Source: Candidatus Methylacidiphilum fumarolicum (GTDB lineage: Bacteria > Verrucomicrobiota > Verrucomicrobiia > Methylacidiphilales > Methylacidiphilaceae). Taken from it: a stretch of 64,000 nt of DNA. The notes under the pieces were generated by a model. The model ran no database searches and had not been told where the DNA came from. It saw only the letters and a program-made list of their open reading frames with translations. This document shows, piece after piece, positions 26,594 to 35,601 of this stretch (within the stretch, counting starts at the first letter, position 1; the number at the start of each line of letters is the position of its first letter). The DNA lies in assembly GCF_949774925.1 (NCBI RefSeq), contig NZ_OX458932.1, positions 2,294,001 through 2,358,000 of the forward strand, read 5' to 3'. The translations under genes and the position numbers were made by a program.

Positions 26594-29017
26594 ATGTTTT
26601 CTGGCCATGGCCCTCTTCTCTATTATTTTGGATTTCTTACTTTGTTCTTTCTAACTCCCCATACAACTCGCGTGGCCGCATCCCCTCAGTCAGAAACTTA
26701 TGATCAACCCTTGACTTCCCTTCCTGAAGTGACAGTGAGCGCGAGCCAACTTTCTCAAGTTTTCCTTCCAGAATCCAATTCTTGTTATGCCACTCCTCTG
26801 CCAGTACTTGATACCCCAAGGGCAGTCAGTCCTATCTCACAAACCCTCATGAAGACTGCGGGGATTGGGTCTTGGGGAAAACTCGATCCTCTCAGTTTTA
26901 CCTACATTAACCCTGCAGCCATGGTCGATCCCTCTCAAACGGGCTGCACTTCAGCTCCAGATATTCGCGGAACTACTGGGCTGACATTCATCAACGGCAT
27001 GGAAGAAACCGTGAATATGCCTCTGCAAGATGTTCCATGGAACCTGAATATGGTGGAATCGATCGATCTGGTCGAAGGGCCTCCAGGAGCCGTTTTTGGT
27101 TCTACTCAGCCTTCCAATGGCTACGTCAATTATATTACAAAGCAGCCTTATTTCGACAGGTTCAGAGGCAATGTATGGGATACCACCGGAATGTATCGTC
27201 AATACATGTGGGGGGCAGATATTGGTGGTCCGATTACCGGAACTAATAACAAGCTTGGATATCGTTTTAGCTATATGGGAATTGAGAGTGGCAGTTATTA
27301 TGATCTGATAAAGGATCAACAGCAAAATTTTTATTTGGCTTTGGGCTACCGACCCACTGAAAATTACCAGTCTGATTTATACCTCGATTTTGGAACCTAT
27401 AGCTACATGCTAGAAGATGTCCTCTTAAACCGACCGACAGCCTCCTTGATTGAGAACGATCTGTACTATCCAGGCTTTCTTCCCCCCTCCGAAGTCAATA
27501 CAGGGACAGTCAATAATCCTCCAGCTTCAAGTTACCTAGGAACGCCCCTACCAATTAGCAGAAGAGCAAATGTCAAATATCCAGGTGATCTAGGGAGAGC
27601 ACAGACAGCCATGGCGCAATGGATCCAGAAATTTCAGGCTACTGATAATCTTCAGATTGTTAACAACACCTTCTTTTGGTACCAGTCGCATGTATCAAGC
27701 GAAGATGAATTTTTCTTCAACGAGGCTTGGATTGGCAACTTCGAGATTGACAACCGCACTGAACTGCGCTGGAATTTCGAAACGGCTGGCTTCAAAGATC
27801 CTATAAGTCATTTTGTGGATACAGGGCTAGAAAGCCGTTATCAATACGTTCTAGCCTATGACTCTTTTAGTTTTGTGGTCCCTAACGGCTGGAGTGTTTT
27901 TGAAAACCCCTACCAAAGAAATGCTATATTTTCAGGAAATTTTCAGGCTTTAATCGCAAACCCTGCTGGTCCTGGAGGTGGTGAGTGGCTTGTCCCAACC
28001 GGCCCATACCCCCTTTATTTTGAGCCATTGAATGGAGCAACTGGCAGCAATCTCACCCGGTATGAGAGAATTTCTCCCTTCTGGCAAGACAACATCCATT
28101 TAACAAAAACCCTTTCGCTCATCCTTGGAGCCAGGATGAATCTCTATGTGGTTTCTTCTGAAACACCTCCTGGCACCCCCTCTTTTTTGTTCGAAAGTCT
28201 GGATACAACCCAACTAGCTCCACAAATCAATATAAGCCCTTATTGGAAACCATACCCATGGTTGAACTTGTATTTTAATTTCAATTGGCAACAAACCACA
28301 GTGGTTGCAGGCGGAGGGGGCTATTCTCCATTATTCGGTCCTTCGGCTTTTCATCTTTTAAACGAGTTAGAAGAATTAGGCGCAAAATTTAATCTTATAG
28401 AAAATCAACTTTTCCTTACTGCAGATCTGTTTATGGAAAACACTTACCTCTTTAATTTTGGACTGCCCCCCACACCAGTTAACATCAAAGGATTTGAGAC
28501 AAGCTTGCAATATCAGCCCTCAAGCCATTTTTGGCTCAAACTCAACTATCTTTTCATGAACGGAGTTGAAAACTGGAGTGGACTTCCCACTGGCCCTCCC
28601 CTAGCTCAAACCTATTCAACAACTCTCGCTAATCTTCTTGGACTTCCTTTGGATAATTCTGGGAGTTTTCCTCCCGGCAAGTATGCACTAATTGCATGGC
28701 CTGAGCAGGTGGTTTCAGGGATGGCGACTTATCAATTTAGAAACGGACTAGGGATTAGCTTTGGAGCCCTATTGATGAGCGACATGTATCTAGGATATGA
28801 GCATCAAGTAAGAATCCCAACTGAATTTGTTCCTAATGCCCAACTGTTTTATTCCAATAAAAACTGGGAAATAAGAACCGCTTTCTACAATTTTACAAAT
28901 GAGCATTACTGGCTTCCAAATGGTTTTGGCTTTACACAAGTCAGAACCCTTAATCTTGATACTATTTTCCCTGGCTGGCCATTCTGGGTTGAGGGTACCT
29001 TATCCTATAAATTCTAA
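26594..29017 (+). CDS. TonB-dependent receptor, probably Fur-regulated
   Basis: This receptor has about 807 residues. The longer frame from 26486 would read through the Fur box, so I place the start at the ATG 26594, which opens a signal peptide (LLYYFGFLTLFFLTP). A TonB-box-like LPEVTVSAS follows. The plug has NWNMVES-like (PWNLNMVESIDLVEGPPGAV), NYITKQPYFDRFRG and WDTTGMYRQYMWG; the barrel ends NEHYWLPNGFGF...LSYKF. Iron control suggests ferric-siderophore or haem uptake; the actual ligand is unknown. There is no clear ribosome site between the Fur box and the ATG. The stop overlaps that of the convergent gene by 3 bases. Confidence 0.9.
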   Translation: MFSGHGPLLYYFGFLTLFFLTPHTTRVAASPQSETYDQPLTSLPEVTVSASQLSQVFLPESNSCYATPLPVLDTPRAVSPISQTLMKTAGIGSWGKLDPLSFTYINPAAMVDPSQTGCTSAPDIRGTTGLTFINGMEETVNMPLQDVPWNLNMVESIDLVEGPPGAVFGSTQPSNGYVNYITKQPYFDRFRGNVWDTTGMYRQYMWGADIGGPITGTNNKLGYRFSYMGIESGSYYDLIKDQQQNFYLALGYRPTENYQSDLYLDFGTYSYMLEDVLLNRPTASLIENDLYYPGFLPPSEVNTGTVNNPPASSYLGTPLPISRRANVKYPGDLGRAQTAMAQWIQKFQATDNLQIVNNTFFWYQSHVSSEDEFFFNEAWIGNFEIDNRTELRWNFETAGFKDPISHFVDTGLESRYQYVLAYDSFSFVVPNGWSVFENPYQRNAIFSGNFQALIANPAGPGGGEWLVPTGPYPLYFEPLNGATGSNLTRYERISPFWQDNIHLTKTLSLILGARMNLYVVSSETPPGTPSFLFESLDTTQLAPQINISPYWKPYPWLNLYFNFNWQQTTVVAGGGGYSPLFGPSAFHLLNELEELGAKFNLIENQLFLTADLFMENTYLFNFGLPPTPVNIKGFETSLQYQPSSHFWLKLNYLFMNGVENWSGLPTGPPLAQTYSTTLANLLGLPLDNSGSFPPGKYALIAWPEQVVSGMATYQFRNGLGISFGALLMSDMYLGYEHQVRIPTEFVPNAQLFYSNKNWEIRTAFYNFTNEHYWLPNGFGFTQVRTLNLDTIFPGWPFWVEGTLSYKF

Positions 29018-30039
29018 TTGCTCACCCTATGATCTCTCCCCAAAAGGATACTTCTCGAAGGATTTTCTGCAATATCCTTTGCAAGGGTAGAGGCTTCTAC
29101 TCCCTTTTTCATTCTTTTGGATAACCAGGGATTATAACGGTGCAGATATCTCTTTGTCTTCAGTTCTCCTGAATCATAACAACAATCTAGAATACTATAA
29201 CCTTTATAGGCACGCACTGTGCCAATAATTCTAAAAAGATTGTTATGTTCCTTTTGAGAATTGTTGGTGGTGGTGTTGGTATTGGATTCCAATACCAGAT
29301 AAGAATAAGCAAGAGAATGCAAGTCTATGCCTAAAAGGTTTTGAGTATAGCTCCAAAATGAACTCTGAAAGATTTCTCGGGGAACAGAAGCAAAAAAATG
29401 ACACCAATTTTTTTCTTGTTCAAGTAACTGGCATCTTTGTTGATGCAGACATGGAGCAATCACCCAAAACTTCTTTCTTAAGATTTCACGGAAATGAATA
29501 AGCTTTTGGGAATAATCTTTTTTTGCAGGTTCTACCCATAGAATGGCTAAAGCATTTTTAGCTAAGGAGAGGATTTCTTCGAAAGCCTCCTCTGTTAGTT
29601 CTCCAAGTACATGACTGAGCAAAAGAATAAATTGTTCAGGAAGCTGTGATTTCTTCAATTCTTTTCTGTGAATATTTGGAAATTCTTTGGAAAAAACGGA
29701 TTGTGCATATTTAATAGCTAAAGGAGAATAATCCCAAAAATAAGAAGATAACACCTTAAAATTATTCGCTATTGCCCAACTACAAAAACTTCTTGCAGCT
29801 ATTCCAGTCCCACACCCCCAGTCAACCAAATGGCTTTGTGGTGGGATCCAACCAAGTAAAGAAAGCTCATTTAAAACACTCTGCCATTTCCACCGAATTC
29901 TTTCTCCAAAAACTTTATCATAAAGGATCAATTCTTCTTCGCTCTTCCAATAAGGCTGTAATTGTTTGCCTCCTGAGAGAAAAATGGCCCTAAGCTTCTC
30001 AAGAATTTCTTCCTCGCGTTTTGTCAATTCTCTCTCCAT
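29014..30039 (-). CDS. Rsm22-like ribosomal methyltransferase
   Basis: This 341-residue class I SAM-dependent methyltransferase has motif I VDWGCGTGIAARSF. The later APCLHQQRCQLL...NWCHFFASVPRE segment is the Cys/His-bearing signature of the Rsm22 family (mitochondrial small-subunit-associated methyltransferases and bacterial homologues). The cysteine set is incomplete compared with the usual APCPH..CPL: the second cysteine is in RCQLL, not CPL. It is convergent with the upstream receptor. Confidence 0.72.
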   Translation of the reverse strand: MERELTKREEEILEKLRAIFLSGGKQLQPYWKSEEELILYDKVFGERIRWKWQSVLNELSLLGWIPPQSHLVDWGCGTGIAARSFCSWAIANNFKVLSSYFWDYSPLAIKYAQSVFSKEFPNIHRKELKKSQLPEQFILLLSHVLGELTEEAFEEILSLAKNALAILWVEPAKKDYSQKLIHFREILRKKFWVIAPCLHQQRCQLLEQEKNWCHFFASVPREIFQSSFWSYTQNLLGIDLHSLAYSYLVLESNTNTTTNNSQKEHNNLFRIIGTVRAYKGYSILDCCYDSGELKTKRYLHRYNPWLSKRMKKGVEASTLAKDIAENPSRSILLGRDHRVSN

Positions 30040-31191
30040 TCTTTAACAATCCATTTCTTGTTATGCTACAAAACCTTTAGTATCTCTGTACTTCTTGGAA
30101 TAGCAGAAAAATTTATGGCTTCCAATGGATTGGATAAAAACTTACCTTCTCTATAGGAAAAAGCTTTCCTTAATTTCGTGCAAAGATAAGCGCTATGTAT
30201 AATTCATTTTCTCACTTTACCAGATTAATGTTTCTTTTGAAGACATCTCAAGTTCTTCCATCTTTCCATAAAACATGGTTTTCTTAACCACTTAAAAGCT
30301 CGAAGGAGCTTTCACCATTAGATTATTAATCCTGCAACAACTACCTTTTTTCTTTTTTAGAGATATACTCGCTTTCTAAGGCTTAAGTATAATAACATAA
30401 ACATGAGCTACCTACTTCTTTTTATAGAAATGAAAGTTTGTGAATCACCCTAAATAATAGTTCAATTGCAATTTATCTTCAGCAAGTGATAAATAAAGGT
30501 CACTTATTAATGATTGCTAGAGTAAATTTGCTCTTTAAGGAGCGCCAACACATTGCAACAATCATCATCGAGAATGGGAGTTGCCCCTTCTAAGCACAAC
30601 TTCCATCTCCTCGTGCGTTTGAGAGTGTTCAACACTGGACCGATGCTCTTCAGGAGTAAACCTTCTTTTGGCGTCGGTGAGATGTCCCATCAAGAGAAGA
30701 CTAATCTTAGCTACAACTCTCTGGCTCTTTCCAAAGCAAAGTTATGTCTATCAAAAGAACCGCATCGAGGGCAGATTTGTGTTTCTGTATTGCAGCTAAG
30801 AGAATCACGCATACTATCGTTCTCGAATGCAGCCTTATACAAAGAATGGATATCCGGATATTTTTCCTTAGACACCGCAGAACGGGGCAAGGACGATTCT
30901 TTTGGAGAAATTTTCCGATTGAAAACCCATTAGAGATGAACCGTTCCTAGATGGATAGTTTTCCTTGTACTTGCGAGGAGTAGGAGCGGCTGCGGATCAC
31001 CTGCTACCATCCCCCACATCATGCTGGTCAACTGTACAAAGAACCGTACTTGGCTGTCGCAGACTCTTCTGGACAAAAACAAAGGTGAAAAGAATAAATT
31101 CGGGTCATTCGTAAGCAGGTTTGAATACGTTCTTTGGAACAATTGTGTATCCCTCGCTCTTTGAAAATAAAAATTCCTATTCGTAATCATA
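30040..31191 (-). other. Gene-poor stretch with traces of a decayed minus-strand reading frame
   Basis: No intact gene is seen in this 1.15 kb. On the minus strand around 30720-30930 a frame reads EKYPDIHSLYKAAFEN...TQICPRCGSFDRH, a zinc-ribbon-like CxxC, then stops. A second frame near 30560-30690 gives LMGHLTDAKRRFTPEEHRSS. Together they look like one broken gene, perhaps a transposase with a zinc ribbon (ISXO2-like), but identity is uncertain. A 6-bp inverted repeat AAGTGA/TCACTT lies near 30490. Confidence 0.3.
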
Positions 31192-33810
31192 CTAAAATTT
31201 ATAAGCAACCGTTGCTTGTATCCAGAAGGCTTGTCCTGGTACTACCCAGTCCGAGTTTGATCCACTATCTGGAGAAACTCCAGCCGCTGCAGCATAAGGA
31301 ATCCAATAGTGACTGTTGAAAAAATTCCAGAAATAGAGATTAAGTTCCCAATTTTTGCTCGAATAAAAAAGCTGAATATTTGCGTAGTCTTGTGCAGGAA
31401 TCCAGGCTGTGTAATTCCAAAAAATAGGGGTAGCATCCATCCATGTTCCGCTAATTGTTATCCCAAATCCATTATCAAATTTATAACTGACCATTGCATT
31501 GGCAACAACTTCCGGAAAAGCAGCCCAAGGCCATATTCCAGGAGCATAACCAAATCCAAACATCCCAGCGTCATCTAAAGGAAGATTATGTCTGAAAGCA
31601 TAACCTGTTGAATAGGATTGTGTTTCAGGAGGGCCAAAAGGAAGATTATTAAAATTAGAAGTGCCCCGCATATAAGCAAAGCCAGCTCTTGCCCAGAAAT
31701 GCCTCGTTGGCTGGTAATTCAAGTTAAATCGAAAAGCCGTCATATGAGTATCTACAGGAGGCAATGCAACATAGCCTTCCTCTAAACGAATTCGAATACC
31801 TGCTGCAGTCAGATAGAGCTTATTATGAAAAAGATTAAATTTTAATCCTCCTTCCATATACTGGTCTAGAAGACGCATATTATTCTCTGTAAAGACGGGA
31901 GCAAATCCACCCATGTCTGCTGCAGCTGTAGAATAAAGCCAGTTAAAATTAAAATAGGCGGTCATCCAGGGGAATGGTCTATAGACTGGGCTGATATTAA
32001 ATAGTGGGGCTAAAGAGGTTGTCCTGAATTGGGCAAACTGATCTGCAGGAGTTCCAGGGGGAGTCACCGCATCGACAATATAGGTTGTTGCCCGAGCGCC
32101 AGCTAACAGACTCACCTTTGGATGAAATTGAATATTCCATTGCATGAAAGGAGCAAATGCCCAGTATTGACTATCAGTTGTGCCAGTGATTCCATTTCCA
32201 GGCTCATAATAATAACCAGGCATGCCAGGTACAGGCACTTCGACTTGTTGAGCCACTAAAGCCTGCCACGCAGGAGTGAGTCTTGCATCCCAAAGCAAAG
32301 GATTTTCATTCATTATATCAAACTCATTGGGAATGTTAAGAAAACTAGTTGAAACGTAATCGACATTCCTCTGGTAATGCCATTCAAAGCCTGTATCTAC
32401 ATAATGAGAAAAAGAAAGACCCTCTTCTGGCTCTTTTTCTTCTTTTTTGCCCCAATGAGTCTTTCTTCCAGACCCACCGCCTACCGGGGTATCGAACTGT
32501 AACCTGATCTCTGTTCGATTATCAACTTCATAATCTCCCATTACTACTTCATCATAAAAATAAGAAGGCTGAATAGCTCTATGGCGAGTGTACCAGACTA
32601 ATGTGTTGTTTACGATATCGAATCCTTCTGCAATATGAGCTCTTTGAATCAACTGTGTCATCCCTTGATAACCAGTTTGTGATGCATTAGGTGGAATAAG
32701 CATCGCTCTACGGTTGACCGGCTCAAGACCAACCCCAGGAAATTGGTTATAAGGAATAGGCATCCCATTAGGAAAAGTAGGGGGAAAACTATTGATCTGA
32801 GAAGGTGGAAGAAATCCTGTATAATACAATCCATTCTGAAAAAGCTCATTGGAAGGCCGATTCATTCCAGAATAACCAAGAGGAGAAGCATCCGCAAATT
32901 CCATGTTAAAATACCAATCTGCTGTATAATTCTCTATAGGTTTGGCACTTAGGGCCGCATAAAAATCCTGTTCGTTATTATGTACATATTGCCACCAACT
33001 TCCACTTTCGGTTCCCATATAGCTAAACCGATAAGCTAATTTATCATTGATAGGACCGCCGACGTCCAATCCCCAAATGTAATTTTCATACATGCCAGTG
33101 GTGTCATAGACATACCCCCTGAACTTATCGAAATAGGGCTGTTTTGTCACATAGTTGATAGTACCATTTGAGCCTTGTGTTTGTCCGAAGACCGCATTGG
33201 CCGGTCCTTCCAGGAGATCAAAGGATTCAATCATATTCCAATTCCAGGGTAGACCCGCATTGCCCATCATAATGTTTGTGAGCGAAAGTTCGATCCCATT
33301 TACATACGGAACAGCCTGAGTTCCAAGTATATACGGAGCATCTGTCATGAAATCCATCACAGATCCAAATGTGGTCGGATTAACGGTCAATAGCGCCATA
33401 GGATTCATCATCCCACCCAGAGCATTGACTCCACTGGCATACATCAATGTTTTATTTACAGGAGTTACCGTTCTTGGTGTATCCATAACATTCATAGGAA
33501 TGCCATAGACTGAATCGATATCAGAAGATGTTGGTTGCATATTCAATTCAGGCTTAGCATACACATTGACCTCAGAAATCGTTGTCGTTGGGGGCGGATC
33601 TGCCTGAGTGCTCGATTTTCTTATACTTGATGTTTTTACGATAGGAATATCATTAGGAGCATTTCCATCTGGAGAATGTAATCCCTGGTTTGTTTCGCTG
33701 GCTTCTGAATTGTTGTTTGAATTGAGCTGAGCTAAAGAAAAACTTGAAAACAAAAAAGTAAAAGTTACACAAAGCCAAAGAGAAGTAAGAGCAACAAAAA
33801 GTCTTTTCAT
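31192..33810 (-). CDS. TonB-dependent outer-membrane receptor
   Basis: This is an 872-residue receptor with a signal peptide (FVALTSLWLCVTFTFLFSSF). A linker of about 70 residues rich in Ser, Asn and Pro precedes the plug. The plug has TTTISEVNVYAKPE (TonB-box region), DTPRTVTPVNKTL, NWNMIESFDLLEGPANAVFG and TKQPYFDKFRGYVYDTTGMY. The barrel ends HYWIPYAAA...VAYKF. Motif sharing makes it a paralogue of the receptors at 15948 and 26594. A good ribosome site (AGAAAGGA) precedes the ATG. The promoter region shares a leader with the receptor at 35589. The ligand is unknown. Confidence 0.93.
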   Translation of the reverse strand: MKRLFVALTSLWLCVTFTFLFSSFSLAQLNSNNNSEASETNQGLHSPDGNAPNDIPIVKTSSIRKSSTQADPPPTTTISEVNVYAKPELNMQPTSSDIDSVYGIPMNVMDTPRTVTPVNKTLMYASGVNALGGMMNPMALLTVNPTTFGSVMDFMTDAPYILGTQAVPYVNGIELSLTNIMMGNAGLPWNWNMIESFDLLEGPANAVFGQTQGSNGTINYVTKQPYFDKFRGYVYDTTGMYENYIWGLDVGGPINDKLAYRFSYMGTESGSWWQYVHNNEQDFYAALSAKPIENYTADWYFNMEFADASPLGYSGMNRPSNELFQNGLYYTGFLPPSQINSFPPTFPNGMPIPYNQFPGVGLEPVNRRAMLIPPNASQTGYQGMTQLIQRAHIAEGFDIVNNTLVWYTRHRAIQPSYFYDEVVMGDYEVDNRTEIRLQFDTPVGGGSGRKTHWGKKEEKEPEEGLSFSHYVDTGFEWHYQRNVDYVSTSFLNIPNEFDIMNENPLLWDARLTPAWQALVAQQVEVPVPGMPGYYYEPGNGITGTTDSQYWAFAPFMQWNIQFHPKVSLLAGARATTYIVDAVTPPGTPADQFAQFRTTSLAPLFNISPVYRPFPWMTAYFNFNWLYSTAAADMGGFAPVFTENNMRLLDQYMEGGLKFNLFHNKLYLTAAGIRIRLEEGYVALPPVDTHMTAFRFNLNYQPTRHFWARAGFAYMRGTSNFNNLPFGPPETQSYSTGYAFRHNLPLDDAGMFGFGYAPGIWPWAAFPEVVANAMVSYKFDNGFGITISGTWMDATPIFWNYTAWIPAQDYANIQLFYSSKNWELNLYFWNFFNSHYWIPYAAAAGVSPDSGSNSDWVVPGQAFWIQATVAYKF

Positions 33811-33901
33811 TATGAATCCTTTCTAAAAGAAAATTTTCACGACTTAAAACCAAACCTTCCTTATCCATAGGCAATAAAAGAGAGAGGTATTTCATGAAAG
33901 T

Positions 33902-33996
33902 ACCCCTTCCCATTAATTCGGGGTAAAAAAACAAAGATTTATTCCACAGAAAATTACTTATATTTTTACTATATTCTCAGTCTTGGAAAATAAAGG
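33902..33996 (-). promoter_or_regulatory. Leader element shared with the receptor at 37811 (copy A)
   Basis: Read on the minus strand: TATTTTCCAAGACT, an AT-rich 30-base spacer, TTCTGTGGAATAAATCTTTG, a T-run, then a hairpin ACCCC (14 bases) GGGGT. The same order of blocks stands upstream of the receptor at 35589-37811 (37822-37907), with the spacer shorter by ten bases. GGAATAA resembles the -35 of extracytoplasmic sigma factors, so this may be a promoter. It lies 92 to 186 bases before the receptor ATG. Confidence 0.6.
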
Positions 33997-34392
33997 AGGA
34001 CAATCTTTATATCGAAGAAATGAAGATTAAATATTTTTCTTGTTTTATACTATAAGCTATTCCATCCAAGTCTGGCGGCTTCTGAATGGAGTGTCCCTTG
34101 GCAAGGTAGGGAAGAAGAAAAAATTCTAGTAGGGATGCATCGTTACTTCACTACTAATTCCTCTCCTAAATTGGTATTAGCTGGGAATCGACTTCTGCGA
34201 TTCAGAAACTGTTTAGCACTTGACATTTAGTCCTTATTCTAAAATGCCTATTTGATGTTTCGCAACCAAGGCTTCATAGCCTATGGATTAAGGCTTAGGT
34301 CATAAAAGATAAGTTTTTGGATTATTTGTGACAATGAGATCCTTTAAAGAAATTCCTTCCCTTTGTAAGGTAAAAATTCTTACGAATTTCGC
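33997..34392. other. Intergenic stretch, nothing recognised
   Basis: I see no reading frame, tRNA or convincing hairpin between the receptor leader and the end of the BNR-repeat gene. The DNA is of average composition. Confidence 0.4.
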
Positions 34393-35601
34393 CTACTGTA
34401 TATTTATTCGAACTATATTCCAACACAGCTGACTGGAATCATTCTTTTCCGTCCAGAGGATTAAAAAACCATCTCTTGTAGCGACGACCCGGGGATGGGT
34501 AGCCCAGATGTTCTTATCTGACATCCTATGTGGCGTAGTCCAAGACCTGCCGTCATCTAAAGAATAGGCAGCAAGGATTTGAGCGGATTTGTCTAATGAT
34601 TCCTCCCAAGCTGCGCAAAGTGCATGTCCACAGGAAGCCAGATCGATAAAACGGCCTCGGCTACTAAGCAATCGAGAAACAGACCAACTCCGCCCTAGGT
34701 TTTTACTTTGAAAGACATATAGCCCTCTACTCCCCAGTTTTCCAGTCTGAACCGCAGCAAAAAGATTTATTTCCTTACCTGAACCCAATAATGTCATCCC
34801 CGATCCCCAATGGGGGCAACCCTGGAATTCCCAATGAAAGTCACCAACCGAACCTAATTGCTCCCAGCTCTCCCCTCGATCCGAAGATCGAGCGAGGGCT
34901 GTATCCCGAGGGGTGTCCATTCGATAAAGAACAAAAAGCCAAGGACCGGACGAAAGGAGGGTATTAGGACAACAAGTACAGGTTTTTGGATCAATCGTTC
35001 GATTCGCTGACCAGTTTTTTCCTCCATCATCTGAATAGGCGGCACGAAGGCCTACTGCCCCATTTCGTTCATCTAGCCACACAATGTGACATCTCCCTCC
35101 TGAATCATAAGCAAGGTCCATAAAACCATGAGCACTATTCACATCCATATCATCCGCTGGATTTCCTCCTGGAAACCAATGACGACCTCCATCAAGAGAT
35201 AATGCGACTCCCATTTTGCCGCGTCCGGCATAGCCAGTGCCTCGTCCAGTCCATACTGCAATGAGTTGGTTGCCACTGGCAGCAATCTGGGGATCATTGC
35301 CACGGTGCCCAGAAACCGGGGGAAACTCCATGGGAATAGGTTTGGGTTTGGAAAAGCTTCTCCCTTCATCTTTAGTAACTAGATATAAAAGCTTAGGGGG
35401 CTCAGTAGCGTTCTCCTCCTCTAGGAGGATATGAATAGTGTCCCGGTCTCGATAAACATCCATACCAGTTATCTCAACCTCCCTCATGGGGGTTGTGTCT
35501 TGATGGATGGATTGCGAGAAAATAGAATTCCTTGGCTTGCTAGTGAGAAGATAGCAAAAGAGAAGGATCAAAAAGCAAAGAGGCGTTTTCACCAGGCCCA
35601 T
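34393..35601 (-). CDS. Secreted BNR-repeat (sialidase-like) protein with CTCC motif
   Basis: About 402 residues from the ATG at 35601; the longer frame overlaps the upstream receptor too far. An N-terminal hydrophobic segment (CFLILLFCYLL) suggests export or membrane anchoring. At least four Asp-box repeats (SLDGGRHW, SDDGGKNW, SSDRGESW, SLDDGRSW) indicate a six-bladed beta-propeller as in sialidases, but the sialidase Arg triad and Glu are not obvious, so an enzymatic role is uncertain. CTCC (Cys208, 210, 211) could bind metal. The gene overlaps the upstream TonB receptor by 13 bases, so the two are probably translated and used together. Confidence 0.78.
   Translation of the reverse strand: MGLVKTPLCFLILLFCYLLTSKPRNSIFSQSIHQDTTPMREVEITGMDVYRDRDTIHILLEEENATEPPKLLYLVTKDEGRSFSKPKPIPMEFPPVSGHRGNDPQIAASGNQLIAVWTGRGTGYAGRGKMGVALSLDGGRHWFPGGNPADDMDVNSAHGFMDLAYDSGGRCHIVWLDERNGAVGLRAAYSDDGGKNWSANRTIDPKTCTCCPNTLLSSGPWLFVLYRMDTPRDTALARSSDRGESWEQLGSVGDFHWEFQGCPHWGSGMTLLGSGKEINLFAAVQTGKLGSRGLYVFQSKNLGRSWSVSRLLSSRGRFIDLASCGHALCAAWEESLDKSAQILAAYSLDDGRSWTTPHRMSDKNIWATHPRVVATRDGFLILWTEKNDSSQLCWNIVRINIQ

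Noticed and set aside
33653-33934. 93-codon minus-strand frame overlapping the receptor start and leader
   Set aside because: It covers the shared leader and the receptor's 5' end in another frame and has no domain. A leader peptide starting at an internal ATG is not excluded but not supported.
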